Shown here in pieces: positions 1 to 8,788 of a stretch of 64,000 nucleotides of DNA. Under the pieces are notes generated by a model. It was not told the origin of the DNA, searched no databases, and saw only the letters and a program-made list of their open reading frames with translations. This DNA comes from JAVBQL01 sp031549085 (lineage in GTDB: Bacteria; Spirochaetota; GWE2-31-10; MWDO01), in contig JAVBQL010000013.1 in the NCBI GenBank assembly GCA_031549085.1, positions 186,001 through 250,000 of the forward strand. The letters are read 5' to 3'. Each line of letters opens with the position of its first letter. Position 1 is the stretch's first letter. A program made the translations under genes and the position numbers.

Positions 1-2
1 CT

Positions 3-83
3 GAGCAGTGGAAATTCAGTGGCGGCGATATGGCAACAGATCCGTTGGTAATTGACGAAACTGATATTATAACTGTAAACTAG
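3..83 (+). CDS. C-terminal end of an unknown protein (truncated by window edge)
   Basis: An open frame runs in from the left edge and stops at TAG 81-83. It encodes about 26 residues ending in DETDIITVN. The product is not recognisable from so short a tail. This frame is preferred because a compact GTTTC/GAAAC hairpin with a T-run begins at its stop codon, as expected at the end of a transcribed gene. The frame starting at base 1 stops at 49-51 and is less convincing. Confidence 0.4.
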   Translation, partial: EQWKFSGGDMATDPLVIDETDIITVN

Positions 84-101
84 TTTCATAGAAACTTTTT
101 T
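82..101 (+). terminator. Putative intrinsic terminator of the left-edge gene
   Basis: A six-base stem AGTTTC / GAAACT with loop ATA is followed directly by a run of T. It overlaps the TAG stop of the partial gene. A second weaker hairpin (CTGTAAAAG / CTTTTACAG, 118-147) follows but lacks a T-run. Confidence 0.5.
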
Positions 102-247
102 CCTAAACAAAAAGGTTCTGTAAAAGATAATTAAAAAACTTTTACAGGGCCTCCTTTGAAGAATATTGATTGGAATATATTTTTTTTCTAACAGATAGAC
201 TACTAAATCGTTAAGTTTATTTAATTTAGATTTTTTTAATACACCAA

Positions 248-2293
248 CTATGATAGCGCTTCTTTATTAATGATATCCATAAATTGTGATTCATCAACTA
301 TCTTAACATTGAGCTTTTTCGCTTTATCAAGTTTAGAGCCCGCCTCAGCTCCAGCCAAAAGGTAGCTTGTCTTTGAAGATATTGAATCCATAACAGTTCC
401 GCCAAAGCTCTCAATAAGCTCTTTTGCCTTTTCACGCGGTTTGAAATTATCAAAACTTCCAGTGATTACCCACTTCGTTCCAGATAGAAAACCTAAATTG
501 CTGCTATCATCAGTTTCATTACTCTCTAAAACAAAACCATAAGATCTCAATTTATTAATTAATGCTATTAATGATGGATTATTAAAATGTTCAACTATAG
601 AATTTGCCAAGATTTCGCCAATTCCATCAATTCTTGAAAAGATTGTAGAGTCTCTCTTTGATGCTTCGGCTACTATATTATCTATACTCTTAAATTTTTT
701 TACCAATAGTTCTGATACCTTTTTACCAATATCTTTTAGACCCAACGAGTAGAGCACTACTTTAAAATCTGTACTCTTTGATTTTTCAACAGCCTCTTTT
801 ATATTGTTTATCTTTTTATCTTTAAAACCTTCATATAATGAAAGCTTGTCATAATCAAACTCATATATATCTGTAATGCTTTTGACAAACCCCTTATCAA
901 AAAGGAATTCAATTGTCTTATCACCTAAACTTTCAATATCCATCTGGTCTCTTCCAACAAAATATTGCAATCCACCAAGCACTCTCTTTGGACAAGCCTC
1001 ATTTTTGCAAAAGAGATGTGCTCCATCAGGATATAGTGGCTCCTTGCAGCTTGGACAAACAAGTGGAATCTTAAATGGCTCCAAATGTTCACCCTTCTCT
1101 ATAACCTCTTCTACAGCAGGGATTACATCACCTCTCTTTGATATAGAGACAGTATCTCCTATATTGACACCAATTGCATCTATATAATCCTGGTTATGAA
1201 GTGTTGCCCTTGCAATTGTTGAGCCAGCAAGTTCTACTGGCTTTAAGTTTGCAACAGGGGTTGCCCTGCCTCCACGACCAATTTGAACATCAATAGATTC
1301 AACAACTGTCTCTGCTAAAGGGGCTTCAAACTTGAAAGCTATTGCCCATCTTGGGTGGTGCTCTGTGAAACCAAGCTTATCTCTATCAGGCAGAGAATCA
1401 ATTTTTATAACAAGACCATCTATGTCATATGGGATATTTTTTCTAATATTTTTAAAATTATCAACATAACTAACTGAATCATAGAGGGAACCTGTAACAA
1501 ACTCTTTAGATGAAAAACTCTTTTTCTCACCATTGGAGAAGAAACCAAGATAGTCATTAACTAAAAACCCCTCACTTTTAAGAAAGCTTAATGAGTCTAT
1601 ATGAGAATCAAACTCTTTATCTTCCAATAAAAACAGCTCATAAACAAATATAGAGAGTGGAAAGAGCGCTGTCTCACTGGATTTAATTCGCTTTATTGCT
1701 CCACTTGCAAGGTTACGCGGGTTTGAGTAGAGCCCATTTGCATATTTCTCATTAAATTCAGCAAACTGTTCCCTTTTCATAAAGACTTCACCACGTACAG
1801 CAAACTTTTTTTTATAATTTGTCGTAAGCGGTATACTCTTGATAGTTTTTAAATTGTTGGTAATATCATTGCCTACTTCACCATTACCTCTTGTTAACCC
1901 ATACTCCAAGCCACCATTGTTGTAATAGAGAACAACACTTAAGCCATCTATTTTTGGCTCCACCACAAGAGATAAATCTGAGTTAACCTTCTTTTCGGTC
2001 TTCTCTATCCAGCTTTTTACATCATCTACTGAATAGGCCTTATCAAGTGATAGGACAGGAATGGAGTGCTTCCTCTCCTCAAGAGAGGTATCAAGATCTG
2101 AACCAACCCTCTTGATTGGAGATAGTGGATCATCATATTCTGGATGCTCTTTCTCAATTTTTTTTAGTTTATCAAATAGAAGATCATAATCTTTATCACT
2201 CATTATGGGATTGGAATCAACATAATAGGCTTTATCTGCCTCTTTGATCTTTTCTCTTAATTTGATAATTTCATCTAATATTGGATTATCCAT
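248..2293 (-). CDS. ligA: NAD-dependent DNA ligase LigA
   Basis: LigA seals nicks in DNA using NAD+, joining Okazaki fragments and finishing repair. At 681 aa it has the usual full length. Seen in order: the NAD-binding Ia region near the N-terminus (AYYVDSNPIMSDKDYD), the adenylation motif EPKIDGLSV with lysine about K114, an OB-fold, a four-cysteine zinc finger (CPSC...CKNEACPKR, about 420-445), helix-hairpin-helix repeats, and a C-terminal BRCT domain (from about 605, SGTKWVITGSFDNF). It starts at ATG 2293. No partner gene is directly joined; thyX lies upstream on the same strand, separated by a terminator. Confidence 0.97.
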   Translation of the reverse strand: MDNPILDEIIKLREKIKEADKAYYVDSNPIMSDKDYDLLFDKLKKIEKEHPEYDDPLSPIKRVGSDLDTSLEERKHSIPVLSLDKAYSVDDVKSWIEKTEKKVNSDLSLVVEPKIDGLSVVLYYNNGGLEYGLTRGNGEVGNDITNNLKTIKSIPLTTNYKKKFAVRGEVFMKREQFAEFNEKYANGLYSNPRNLASGAIKRIKSSETALFPLSIFVYELFLLEDKEFDSHIDSLSFLKSEGFLVNDYLGFFSNGEKKSFSSKEFVTGSLYDSVSYVDNFKNIRKNIPYDIDGLVIKIDSLPDRDKLGFTEHHPRWAIAFKFEAPLAETVVESIDVQIGRGGRATPVANLKPVELAGSTIARATLHNQDYIDAIGVNIGDTVSISKRGDVIPAVEEVIEKGEHLEPFKIPLVCPSCKEPLYPDGAHLFCKNEACPKRVLGGLQYFVGRDQMDIESLGDKTIEFLFDKGFVKSITDIYEFDYDKLSLYEGFKDKKINNIKEAVEKSKSTDFKVVLYSLGLKDIGKKVSELLVKKFKSIDNIVAEASKRDSTIFSRIDGIGEILANSIVEHFNNPSLIALINKLRSYGFVLESNETDDSSNLGFLSGTKWVITGSFDNFKPREKAKELIESFGGTVMDSISSKTSYLLAGAEAGSKLDKAKKLNVKIVDESQFMDIINKEALS

Positions 2294-2435
2294 ATCTTTT
2301 TCTAAACCCTCAGTCCATTTTTATTTTTTTTACTTTCTTACCATGTCTTTTTTAACAAATTTTTTATACAAAAAAAGCTTTGTTTTTGCCATCTTGTTTA
2401 TTGCATAAATAATAAACTTACTTTATAAAAAAATT

Positions 2436-2470
2436 AGAGTTCTTTAGCTATTTAATTTCTAAAGAACTCT
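2436..2470 (-). terminator. Intrinsic terminator after the thyX-like gene
   Basis: A perfect 12-bp stem AGAGTTCTTTAG / CTAAAGAACTCT with an 11-nt loop, followed on the minus strand by AATTTTTTTATA. It lies 11 bp beyond the stop of the gene at 2482-3960 and separates that gene from ligA. Confidence 0.8.
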
Positions 2471-2481
2471 ATGTATAAAAC

Positions 2482-3960
2482 CTAAATATTTAAGAACTTT
2501 TGTTTGTTTTCTGAAAAATCCTCTTTGGAACAAAGCAACAAAGAGAGTTCCGGATAAACCTTTTTTATCTCATCTACCATTAAGGCTGCAATCTCTCTAA
2601 TATCCCATTGTGAATGTTTATCAAGTCTAAGCCTTGCAATGTGTGATAGCTCTCTAAAATTAAGCTTCATATAGACATTTTTTTTATGAGAGTTTGATAA
2701 AATATATTTAGCTTCATCACCAAATTTATCTTTTGCCTCTCTATATAGGGAGTTAATTTTTGCGATTTTTTCTAAAAATAGTTCCTTTTGGCTTGTCTCA
2801 ATTATTGATTGTGGAATCTTAATATCAAGTTTTGTAGAGTACTTCCCATCAATAATTGTAGCCATTCTGTGTCTCTTAAGCTGCGCAAAAGCTGTGGCAG
2901 ATAACCCTATATTAAAACCAAAGTAGAGATTTTCATATTCCTTTGGTAGCGGATTATAAAAATTTAGATCGGCAATAGATTTTTTCAATATATTAAAAAG
3001 ATCATTTCTAGCCATTTTTGAGGCAAAAGTTGTCGTCTCCCCATAGGTTAGAGAGGAGTGTTTCAACAATATCGCAGCAGCAATCTTAATCTCTCCATCT
3101 CTATCATAATCTATTAACTCAACATCTTTATCTGAAGGGTTATTTCTACTTTTTAAAGAGCTAATATCAATATTTTCTAAATAATTTATATCACTTCTAT
3201 TTGGAGTAACATATCTTATTAATGATGGAGCATACTTTACTATTTCACTATAAATTTTGTCTCCAAGCTCTTTTGCCTCTTTTAGTTTTAGAGAGCGAAG
3301 CTTGCTAATCAGCTTCTCAAGAGACCTCGCATTTCCGCTTAATCCAAGCTGTGTTAGTGTAGCTAAAGGCAGGATATATCTTGCATCCTCCTTTGCCAAA
3401 TTGATTACATCTCTATAATTTTTTGAAGTTTCATCAATACCATATTTATCAATAAAGTATTTCTCAAGTTTTTTATGCATCAAAAGATAGGTATCAAAGA
3501 GCTCCTTTGTTAAACCAACATATCTATCAAAAAAGTCCTTATCCTCTTTAAATGAGTCGGGATAGAAGATATCCTCGCCAATCTTTATATATCTTTGTGA
3601 CTTCTCAGTAAATGAGAGCAATCTTCCCTTCTCAAGCTCTTCAGATAGAAGCCTTGAGATTCCAACTATATCTATATTAAAAAAGGCATGTTCAGCAATT
3701 GAGGAGTGCCCCATATCAAATATTATATTTTGATTGGACTTTCTTGCTTTCTCTATCTCCTCTCTTGCAGCTTCCCTAATTTCAGATATTGGATTAGGAT
3801 TTCTTGAGATTCTTGCGTATGATGCGCTTATAGTTTCTGGTGTCCAGTGCAGTTTTCTAAAAGTTTCATTAATCAATGTATTATCTCCACTGACTAAAGA
3901 CTCCTCTAAAACAGCAATGTTTTCCACATCTATGTTAAAACCAGCAAGTTTTACTACCAT
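2482..3960 (-). CDS. thyX: Two-domain ThyX-like flavin-dependent thymidylate synthase
   Basis: ThyX makes dTMP from dUMP using FAD, NADPH and methylene-tetrahydrofolate. Single-domain ThyX is about 220-250 aa; this protein is 492 aa and carries two ThyX-like halves. The N-half has SFTEKSQRY followed by ARYILPLATLTQLGLSGNAR. The C-half has LKRHRMATI followed by NFRELSHIARLRLDKHSQW. The hallmark RHRxxSxNxxSxR is split: the first half keeps S-x-x-x-x-S-x-R but not RHR, and the second keeps RHR but not the distal SxR. Long ThyX proteins of this type are known in chlamydiae and some other groups. Start ATG 3960 is preceded by AGGAATGG. Catalytic competence is inferred, not shown. Confidence 0.85.
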   Translation of the reverse strand: MVVKLAGFNIDVENIAVLEESLVSGDNTLINETFRKLHWTPETISASYARISRNPNPISEIREAAREEIEKARKSNQNIIFDMGHSSIAEHAFFNIDIVGISRLLSEELEKGRLLSFTEKSQRYIKIGEDIFYPDSFKEDKDFFDRYVGLTKELFDTYLLMHKKLEKYFIDKYGIDETSKNYRDVINLAKEDARYILPLATLTQLGLSGNARSLEKLISKLRSLKLKEAKELGDKIYSEIVKYAPSLIRYVTPNRSDINYLENIDISSLKSRNNPSDKDVELIDYDRDGEIKIAAAILLKHSSLTYGETTTFASKMARNDLFNILKKSIADLNFYNPLPKEYENLYFGFNIGLSATAFAQLKRHRMATIIDGKYSTKLDIKIPQSIIETSQKELFLEKIAKINSLYREAKDKFGDEAKYILSNSHKKNVYMKLNFRELSHIARLRLDKHSQWDIREIAALMVDEIKKVYPELSLLLCSKEDFSENKQKFLNI

Positions 3961-3993
3961 ACACCATTCCTAAAAATATTGATATTTTCAAAT

Positions 3994-4022
3994 TATATAG
4001 CAAAAAAAGAGATAAACATCAA
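3994..4022 (-). promoter_or_regulatory. Putative sigma70 promoter for the thyX-like gene
   Basis: On the minus strand, TTGATG (4022-4017) and TATATA (3999-3994) are separated by 17 bp, about 34 bp upstream of the ATG at 3960. A divergent candidate for the M23 gene is TTGTTG (4092-4097) with TACTAT (4116-4121). Confidence 0.55.
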
Positions 4023-4141
4023 ACTTATAATTTTATTTACAAAAGATTTTTTTTAATATAGACAATTCACTATTATTTTATTATGCTTAATTTGTTGAAT
4101 AAAAAAATTTAAATATACTATAAAACTCAAGGATACTATTA

Positions 4142-5047
4142 ATGGTAAGATTATCTATAACAAAAAAGACATTTTTAATTTTTATATTCTCTTTTTTATT
4201 AATTAATCTCTACTCTCAAACAAGAATGGTACCACCTAATCAAGAACAGCAAGATATAATGGATGTATACAAAATTACATCAACCTTTGGAGATTCAAGA
4301 GGAGACCATTTTCATACAGGACTAGATTTAGCTGCAACTGATCAAGATATACGTTCTATCTCTAATGGCGAGCTGATTTTCTATAATAAAGACAGATTGG
4401 GAAATATCCCATATGGCAACGGAAATTTTATAATAATAGAGGACAAGGCTGAAAATAGCAGAGTAAGTTACTCACATTTACAAGACAATTCAATTACACC
4501 AACTAAAACACACTACCAAATAGGTGAAAAAATAGGGGTAGTTGGAAACTCTGGACACTCTACAGGACATCATTTACACTTAGAAGTAGAGGATACAAAA
4601 AACAACAGATTAATTAATCCTATTGGGTTTATAAACCAAAAAGACAGTGAGAGTCCTCGCATAGAGGATGTCTACTTTATAACCAATGATAATGAGCGAA
4701 TATCAATATCTAGAGGAAGCAGTGTTAGAAAAGGTGGTAGGTTATTCATAACTGCTATTGATAGAATTAACAACTCTCAATATAACATTACTCCTTACAA
4801 AATTAAGGTAATGATTGATGGAAAAGATAAGAGTGAGCTTGTTTTTGATTCTATGAAAAAGACAGAATCTTCTTATATAGTAGAGAGTTGCAATATGGTA
4901 TTTGAAGAGATATATGCAAACAAGACAGACTTTGATTTTTATCTTTGTGAAATATATTCTATACCAGATACGATAGGGTTACGGATTGTTGTTGAAGATT
5001 TTGCAGGTTTAAAATCTGAATTCAGAAAGGCTATTAGGATATTATAA
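4142..5047 (+). CDS. Exported M23/LytM family zinc metallopeptidase
   Basis: Probably a peptidoglycan endopeptidase, or a LytM-domain regulator, acting in the periplasm. Residues 1-25 form a signal sequence with a hydrophobic core (FLIFIFSFLLINLYS). The LytM metal site is complete: H58 and D62 in HTGLD, H112 in SHL, and H144-x-H146 in HHLHLEV, so catalysis is plausible. The part after about residue 165 is a beta-rich tail of unknown role. Start ATG 4142 follows AAGGATACT. It is transcribed divergently from the thyX-like gene and is followed by one of the palindromic intergenic elements. Confidence 0.88.
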   Translation: MVRLSITKKTFLIFIFSFLLINLYSQTRMVPPNQEQQDIMDVYKITSTFGDSRGDHFHTGLDLAATDQDIRSISNGELIFYNKDRLGNIPYGNGNFIIIEDKAENSRVSYSHLQDNSITPTKTHYQIGEKIGVVGNSGHSTGHHLHLEVEDTKNNRLINPIGFINQKDSESPRIEDVYFITNDNERISISRGSSVRKGGRLFITAIDRINNSQYNITPYKIKVMIDGKDKSELVFDSMKKTESSYIVESCNMVFEEIYANKTDFDFYLCEIYSIPDTIGLRIVVEDFAGLKSEFRKAIRIL

Positions 5048-5059
5048 TTTACAGTTTAT

Positions 5060-5215
5060 TTGAATTTAGCATTAATATATAACCATTTTAAAAGCACTAT
5101 TTTTACGAATATCCTATTAATATTAAACACTGAATGAGATTTCATTTCTAGTTTACTTATCAGTATGAAAGTATAAAATGAGCGAATGTCACTCAAAAAA
5201 AGAGAAAGAGAAAAT
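5060..5215. repeat. Palindromic intergenic element, copy 1 (left half only)
   Basis: Contains the left terminal part (CCTATTAATATTAAAC), the TTACTTATCAGTA box, the GAGCGAATG box and the purine arm (AAAAAAAGAGAAAGAG), then breaks off. No matching right half or apical hairpin follows, so this is a truncated copy. The rest of the 5048-5533 gap holds a promoter, a possible leader peptide and a CTCCC/GGGGAG hairpin near 5325-5340. Confidence 0.75.
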
Positions 5216-5224
5216 AAAAAAATA

Positions 5225-5253
5225 TTGACAAAATAGATAAATAGTATTAATCT
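5225..5253 (+). promoter_or_regulatory. Putative promoter with long leader for leuA
   Basis: TTGACA (5225-5230), 17 bp, then TAATCT (5248-5253). This would give a leader of about 270 nt before the leuA ATG, which is long and leaves room for attenuation control. Confidence 0.45.
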
Positions 5254-5411
5254 TCAAAACATGAAAAATAAAAGTGATTTTTTAACAAAATCTACATTTA
5301 TATCTTCACTTCTAAGCCTTCTTCTCCTCCCTTAGGGGAGTTCTATATTTATGCCTCAATTGGCAATTCGTCTATAAAAGCAAGCATTTTTTATTTCCCA
5401 TCTTAATTGTT

Positions 5412-5477
5412 ATGAGGATTATACTGCTATTGTATAAGCCAAAAACAAAAGAGGAAATAACAATATTTAAAATTTGA
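5412..5477 (+). CDS. Possible leader peptide of leuA (21 aa)
   Basis: A short frame ATG 5412 to TGA 5475-5477 encodes MRIILLLYKPKTKEEITIFKI. It has three consecutive leucine codons, each different (CTG CTA TTG), after two isoleucine codons, and lies 56 bp upstream of leuA. Leucine-rich leaders are the classical sensor of leucine attenuators. Against it: no clear Shine-Dalgarno sequence, and I cannot see an obvious terminator/antiterminator pair after it. A second tiny frame (5352-5378, MPQLAIRL) is also present. Confidence 0.3.
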   Translation: MRIILLLYKPKTKEEITIFKI

Positions 5478-5533
5478 TCATGAAGATTAATTAATATTTT
5501 TTCAACTATGTACTTAATAAAGGAGTAACTATT

Positions 5534-7048
5534 ATGGATAATTTTGTTAGAATTTTTGATACAACATTAAGAGATGGAGAGCAATCTCCCGGTGCATCTA
5601 TGACAATAGAACAAAAGCTTGAGATTGCAAAAGCATTGGATAGGCTTGGAGTTGATATAATTGAAGCTGGTTTTCCAGTCTCTTCACAAGTACAGTTTGA
5701 TGCTGTAAAAACTATCATTAGTGAAGTTACTAGACCAAAAATTGCAGTTTTGGCAAGAACTGTAAAAAAGGATATCGATGCTGCACATGAAGCAACGATC
5801 GGAGCTAAAAATGCAATGTTGCATACATTTATAGCAACTTCACCAATACATATGGAACACAAGCTTAAAAAGAGTCCTCAAGAAGTATTAAAGATGGTGG
5901 AGGAGTCAGTCTCATATGGAAAGAAATTTTTTAGTGAAATTGAGTTTTCAGCAGAGGATGCCTCAAGAAGCGATATAGATTTTCTAATTGAAGTTTTTAA
6001 GACTGCTATAAAATCTGGAGCGACCTCAATTAATGTGCCTGACACTGTTGGCTATACAACTCCAAATGAATTTGGAGAGATGATTAAAAAGATTAAGAGT
6101 GCCATTCCAGAATTCAAAGATAGTGTCTATCTATCTGTTCACTGTCATAACGATTTGGGACTTGCAACAGCAAACACACTTGCCGCAATAGAGAGTGGAG
6201 CAAATCAGGCTGAAGTAACAATAAATGGAATAGGGGAGAGGGCAGGGAACACCTCACTAGAGGAGGTTGTTATGACCCTTGTTACTAGAGAAAAAATTCT
6301 AAATAAAAAAACAAATATAAAAATAGAGAACATCTATCCAACATCAAGACTTTTAACAAGATTGACAGGCATATTGCCATCTGTTAGTAAACCAATAATT
6401 GGAGATAATGTCTTTGCACATGAGTCTGGCATTCATCAAGATGGTGTTATAAAGAATAGAGAGACATATGAAATTATTGATCCAAAATCTATTGGAAGAG
6501 ATATTGACAATCTTGTTTTGGGGAGGCACAGTGGTATAAATGGCTTTAAAACTGCCCTTAACAAATTTGGAATTGTCTTCAATAACGATGAAATGTTGGA
6601 AAAAGCCTATGCCTCTTTTAATAAACTTGCTGATATCAAAAAACATGTCTTTATTGATGACCTACTTGTTATTTGGGGAGACTTGATTGATAAGAGCCAA
6701 AGCGTATATAATTTTGTTTACCATCAGATAACAACAGGCTCTAATGTAATTCACACAGCAACAGTAAAATTGAAGAAGGGTGAAGATGAGATCATAAAAA
6801 GCGACTATGGTGATGGCCCTGTTGACTCCTTGTTTAATGCGATAGATTCTATTGTCAATATTGAAAGTATTCTCACAGAGTATGTTGTAAAGGGAATAAC
6901 AGCGGGGAAAGACTCTCAGGGAGAGGTTTTGGTGACATTGGATATTGATGGCAAGCAGTATAATGGCAAAGGTATATCTACAGATATAATTGAAGCAAGT
7001 GGAAAGGCCTATCTTAATGCTATTAATAAATATCTATTATTAAAATAA
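5534..7048 (+). CDS. leuA: 2-isopropylmalate synthase
   Basis: Condenses acetyl-CoA with 2-oxoisovalerate, the first committed step of leucine synthesis. The N-terminal TIM barrel opens with RIFDTTLRDGEQSPGASM, and the metal-binding histidines are in SVHCHNDLGLATAN. The motif GERAGNTSLEEV follows. The C-terminal 130 residues form the LeuA regulatory domain (ITTGSNVIHTATVKLK...), so leucine feedback is expected. At 504 aa it is close to the usual 510-520. A strong AAAGGAG precedes ATG 5534. No leuB, leuC or leuD is nearby, so the pathway genes are dispersed. A citramalate-synthase-type role is possible but less likely. Confidence 0.93.
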   Translation: MDNFVRIFDTTLRDGEQSPGASMTIEQKLEIAKALDRLGVDIIEAGFPVSSQVQFDAVKTIISEVTRPKIAVLARTVKKDIDAAHEATIGAKNAMLHTFIATSPIHMEHKLKKSPQEVLKMVEESVSYGKKFFSEIEFSAEDASRSDIDFLIEVFKTAIKSGATSINVPDTVGYTTPNEFGEMIKKIKSAIPEFKDSVYLSVHCHNDLGLATANTLAAIESGANQAEVTINGIGERAGNTSLEEVVMTLVTREKILNKKTNIKIENIYPTSRLLTRLTGILPSVSKPIIGDNVFAHESGIHQDGVIKNRETYEIIDPKSIGRDIDNLVLGRHSGINGFKTALNKFGIVFNNDEMLEKAYASFNKLADIKKHVFIDDLLVIWGDLIDKSQSVYNFVYHQITTGSNVIHTATVKLKKGEDEIIKSDYGDGPVDSLFNAIDSIVNIESILTEYVVKGITAGKDSQGEVLVTLDIDGKQYNGKGISTDIIEASGKAYLNAINKYLLLK

Positions 7049-7156
7049 AAGATAAATTATATAAGCCTTTAGTAAATTAAAATTTCTCATAATAGACTGT
7101 ATTAGGCTAAATATTATATTTAGGCTACAGATTACGTTTTTTTTTAAATATTTTGG

Positions 7157-7185
7157 TTGACTATTTAATAAATATTAGGTTAAAT
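7157..7185 (+). promoter_or_regulatory. Putative promoter of the mcp gene
   Basis: TTGACT (7157-7162), 17 bp, then TTAAAT (7180-7185), about 60 bp before the ATG at 7246. Confidence 0.45.
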
Positions 7186-7245
7186 GTTTTTTATTTAGAG
7201 TCCATTTACGATAATATAAATACAAATTAAAAAAGGATATTTTTT

Positions 7246-8721
7246 ATGAAACTAAAGGCAAAAATATTAATAACTGTCATCTCCATTTTTGTTTTGATCA
7301 CAGCTATTTTTACATACTTAATTTTGGCATCTGTTCAATATACAGCTAACAAAGGTTTTGAAAAGGAGCTTCAGGCAGCATCTACCCTATCTTATGAAAT
7401 TATAAACTCTAGATACTCGGGTGATTGGTCAATAAAAGATGGTATAATATATAAAGGTGATATCTCTTTTAACAATAAATTTAATGATGTTGATGATTTT
7501 AGACAATTGCTTGGGATCGTTGCTACAGTATTTGCAAATGATACAAGAGTTGCCACAAACATTATGACAAAGAGTGGAGAGAGAGCAATTGGAACGAAGG
7601 CGTCAGATGCTGTTATAGATAAAGTTTTGAAAAAAGGGGAGTCATACTCTGGAAAGGTAACAATCGTTGACAAAAACTATATCTCATATTACACGCCAAT
7701 TCTTGATGCAAATAAAAAAGTAATAGGAATGTGGTTTGTTGGAGTTCTCTCTGCTGATGCTGAAATTATAATAAATGGCTTAATACTTGTCTTATCCATT
7801 ATTATAGCCGTGACTTTTCCTATAAGCATATTCCTTATAGTATCAATCTTATCAAAACTACTAGATCCACTTAAACAAACAATAGGTACAATAAATGAGA
7901 TGGTACAAGGCGATCTTACAATGGAATTTCCAGTTAGATCAAAAGATGAAATTGGTGAGCTTGGTATATCTTTAAATGGGTTTATAAAAAAACTGAATGA
8001 AATGATCTCTACACTAACAACCGATTCAAATAAGATTCATAATGGAGCTTCACAGATATCAAATGCCGCACAATCATTGGCACAGGTATCAACTGAACTG
8101 AGCTCTACAGTTAATGAGACTAACAGCTCGTTAAAACAGATTGAACAACTAATTGTAAAAAATACTACAAGTGCAATAGAGTGTGAAAAAATATCTCAAA
8201 CGGTTGCTATTGATGCTCAAAATGGTGGGGATGCTGTAAATGAGACAGTTGAATCTATGAGTAAAATATCTGATACTATAGAGATAATAACTGATATTGC
8301 AACCAATACAAATATGTTAGCCCTTAATGCAGCAATAGAGGCGGCAAGAGCTGGTAAAGATGGTGAAGGATTTGCGGTTGTTGCATCTGAAGTTAAAAAA
8401 CTTGCTGAAAGAACAATTAACAGCTCGGGTGAGATAAAAAATCTTGCTATAGATACAGTTGGAATATCAAACAAGGCAGGAAAGCTTATAAGCAATTTGA
8501 TTCCTGAAATCTTAAAGACAAAGAATATGGTTCAAGAGATTACAGCAAATGCAAAAGAGCAAAAAGATGAGATTAAAAATCTACTAAATTCTGCTGATGA
8601 GCAAGAGAAGGCTTCAAATCTACTGAGCAAACACTCTGAGGAGCTTGCGGCCTCATCAGAGGAGATGGAGTCTCAATCAAAAGAGATGTATGATCTAATC
8701 AAGTTTTTTAAAGTTAGATAA
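7246..8721 (+). CDS. Methyl-accepting chemotaxis protein with single Cache-type sensor
   Basis: A transmembrane chemoreceptor that would signal to CheA through CheW. TM1 spans about 8-30. A periplasmic domain of about 140 residues follows, with a Cache_3-Cache_2/sCache-like end (ERAIGTKASDAVIDKVLKKG...YYTPILDANKKVIGMWFVG). TM2 spans about 176-200, then a HAMP domain (LDPLKQTIGTINEMVQGDLT). The signalling tip reads TNMLALNAAIEAARAGKDGEGFAVVASEVKKLAERT. There is no C-terminal CheR/CheB docking pentapeptide. RBS AAGGA precedes ATG 7246. It is a single gene, ending at a terminator shared with the convergent hydrolase. The ligand is unknown. Confidence 0.93.
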   Translation: MKLKAKILITVISIFVLITAIFTYLILASVQYTANKGFEKELQAASTLSYEIINSRYSGDWSIKDGIIYKGDISFNNKFNDVDDFRQLLGIVATVFANDTRVATNIMTKSGERAIGTKASDAVIDKVLKKGESYSGKVTIVDKNYISYYTPILDANKKVIGMWFVGVLSADAEIIINGLILVLSIIIAVTFPISIFLIVSILSKLLDPLKQTIGTINEMVQGDLTMEFPVRSKDEIGELGISLNGFIKKLNEMISTLTTDSNKIHNGASQISNAAQSLAQVSTELSSTVNETNSSLKQIEQLIVKNTTSAIECEKISQTVAIDAQNGGDAVNETVESMSKISDTIEIITDIATNTNMLALNAAIEAARAGKDGEGFAVVASEVKKLAERTINSSGEIKNLAIDTVGISNKAGKLISNLIPEILKTKNMVQEITANAKEQKDEIKNLLNSADEQEKASNLLSKHSEELAASSEEMESQSKEMYDLIKFFKVR

Positions 8722-8738
8722 TTTTATAATTATGAAAT

Positions 8739-8772
8739 AAAAAAGACAGGAGAACAATCCCCTGTCTTTTTT
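8739..8772. terminator. Bidirectional intrinsic terminator
   Basis: A 12-bp stem AAAAAAGACAGG / CCTGTCTTTTTT between the convergent mcp and hydrolase genes gives a U-run on both strands. Confidence 0.85.
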
Positions 8773-8788
8773 ATCATTCAATTATCAT

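Noticed and set aside
5506..5862. 118-codon minus-strand frame over the leuA start
   Set aside because: It is the antisense shadow of leuA, with no RBS and no protein-like sequence.
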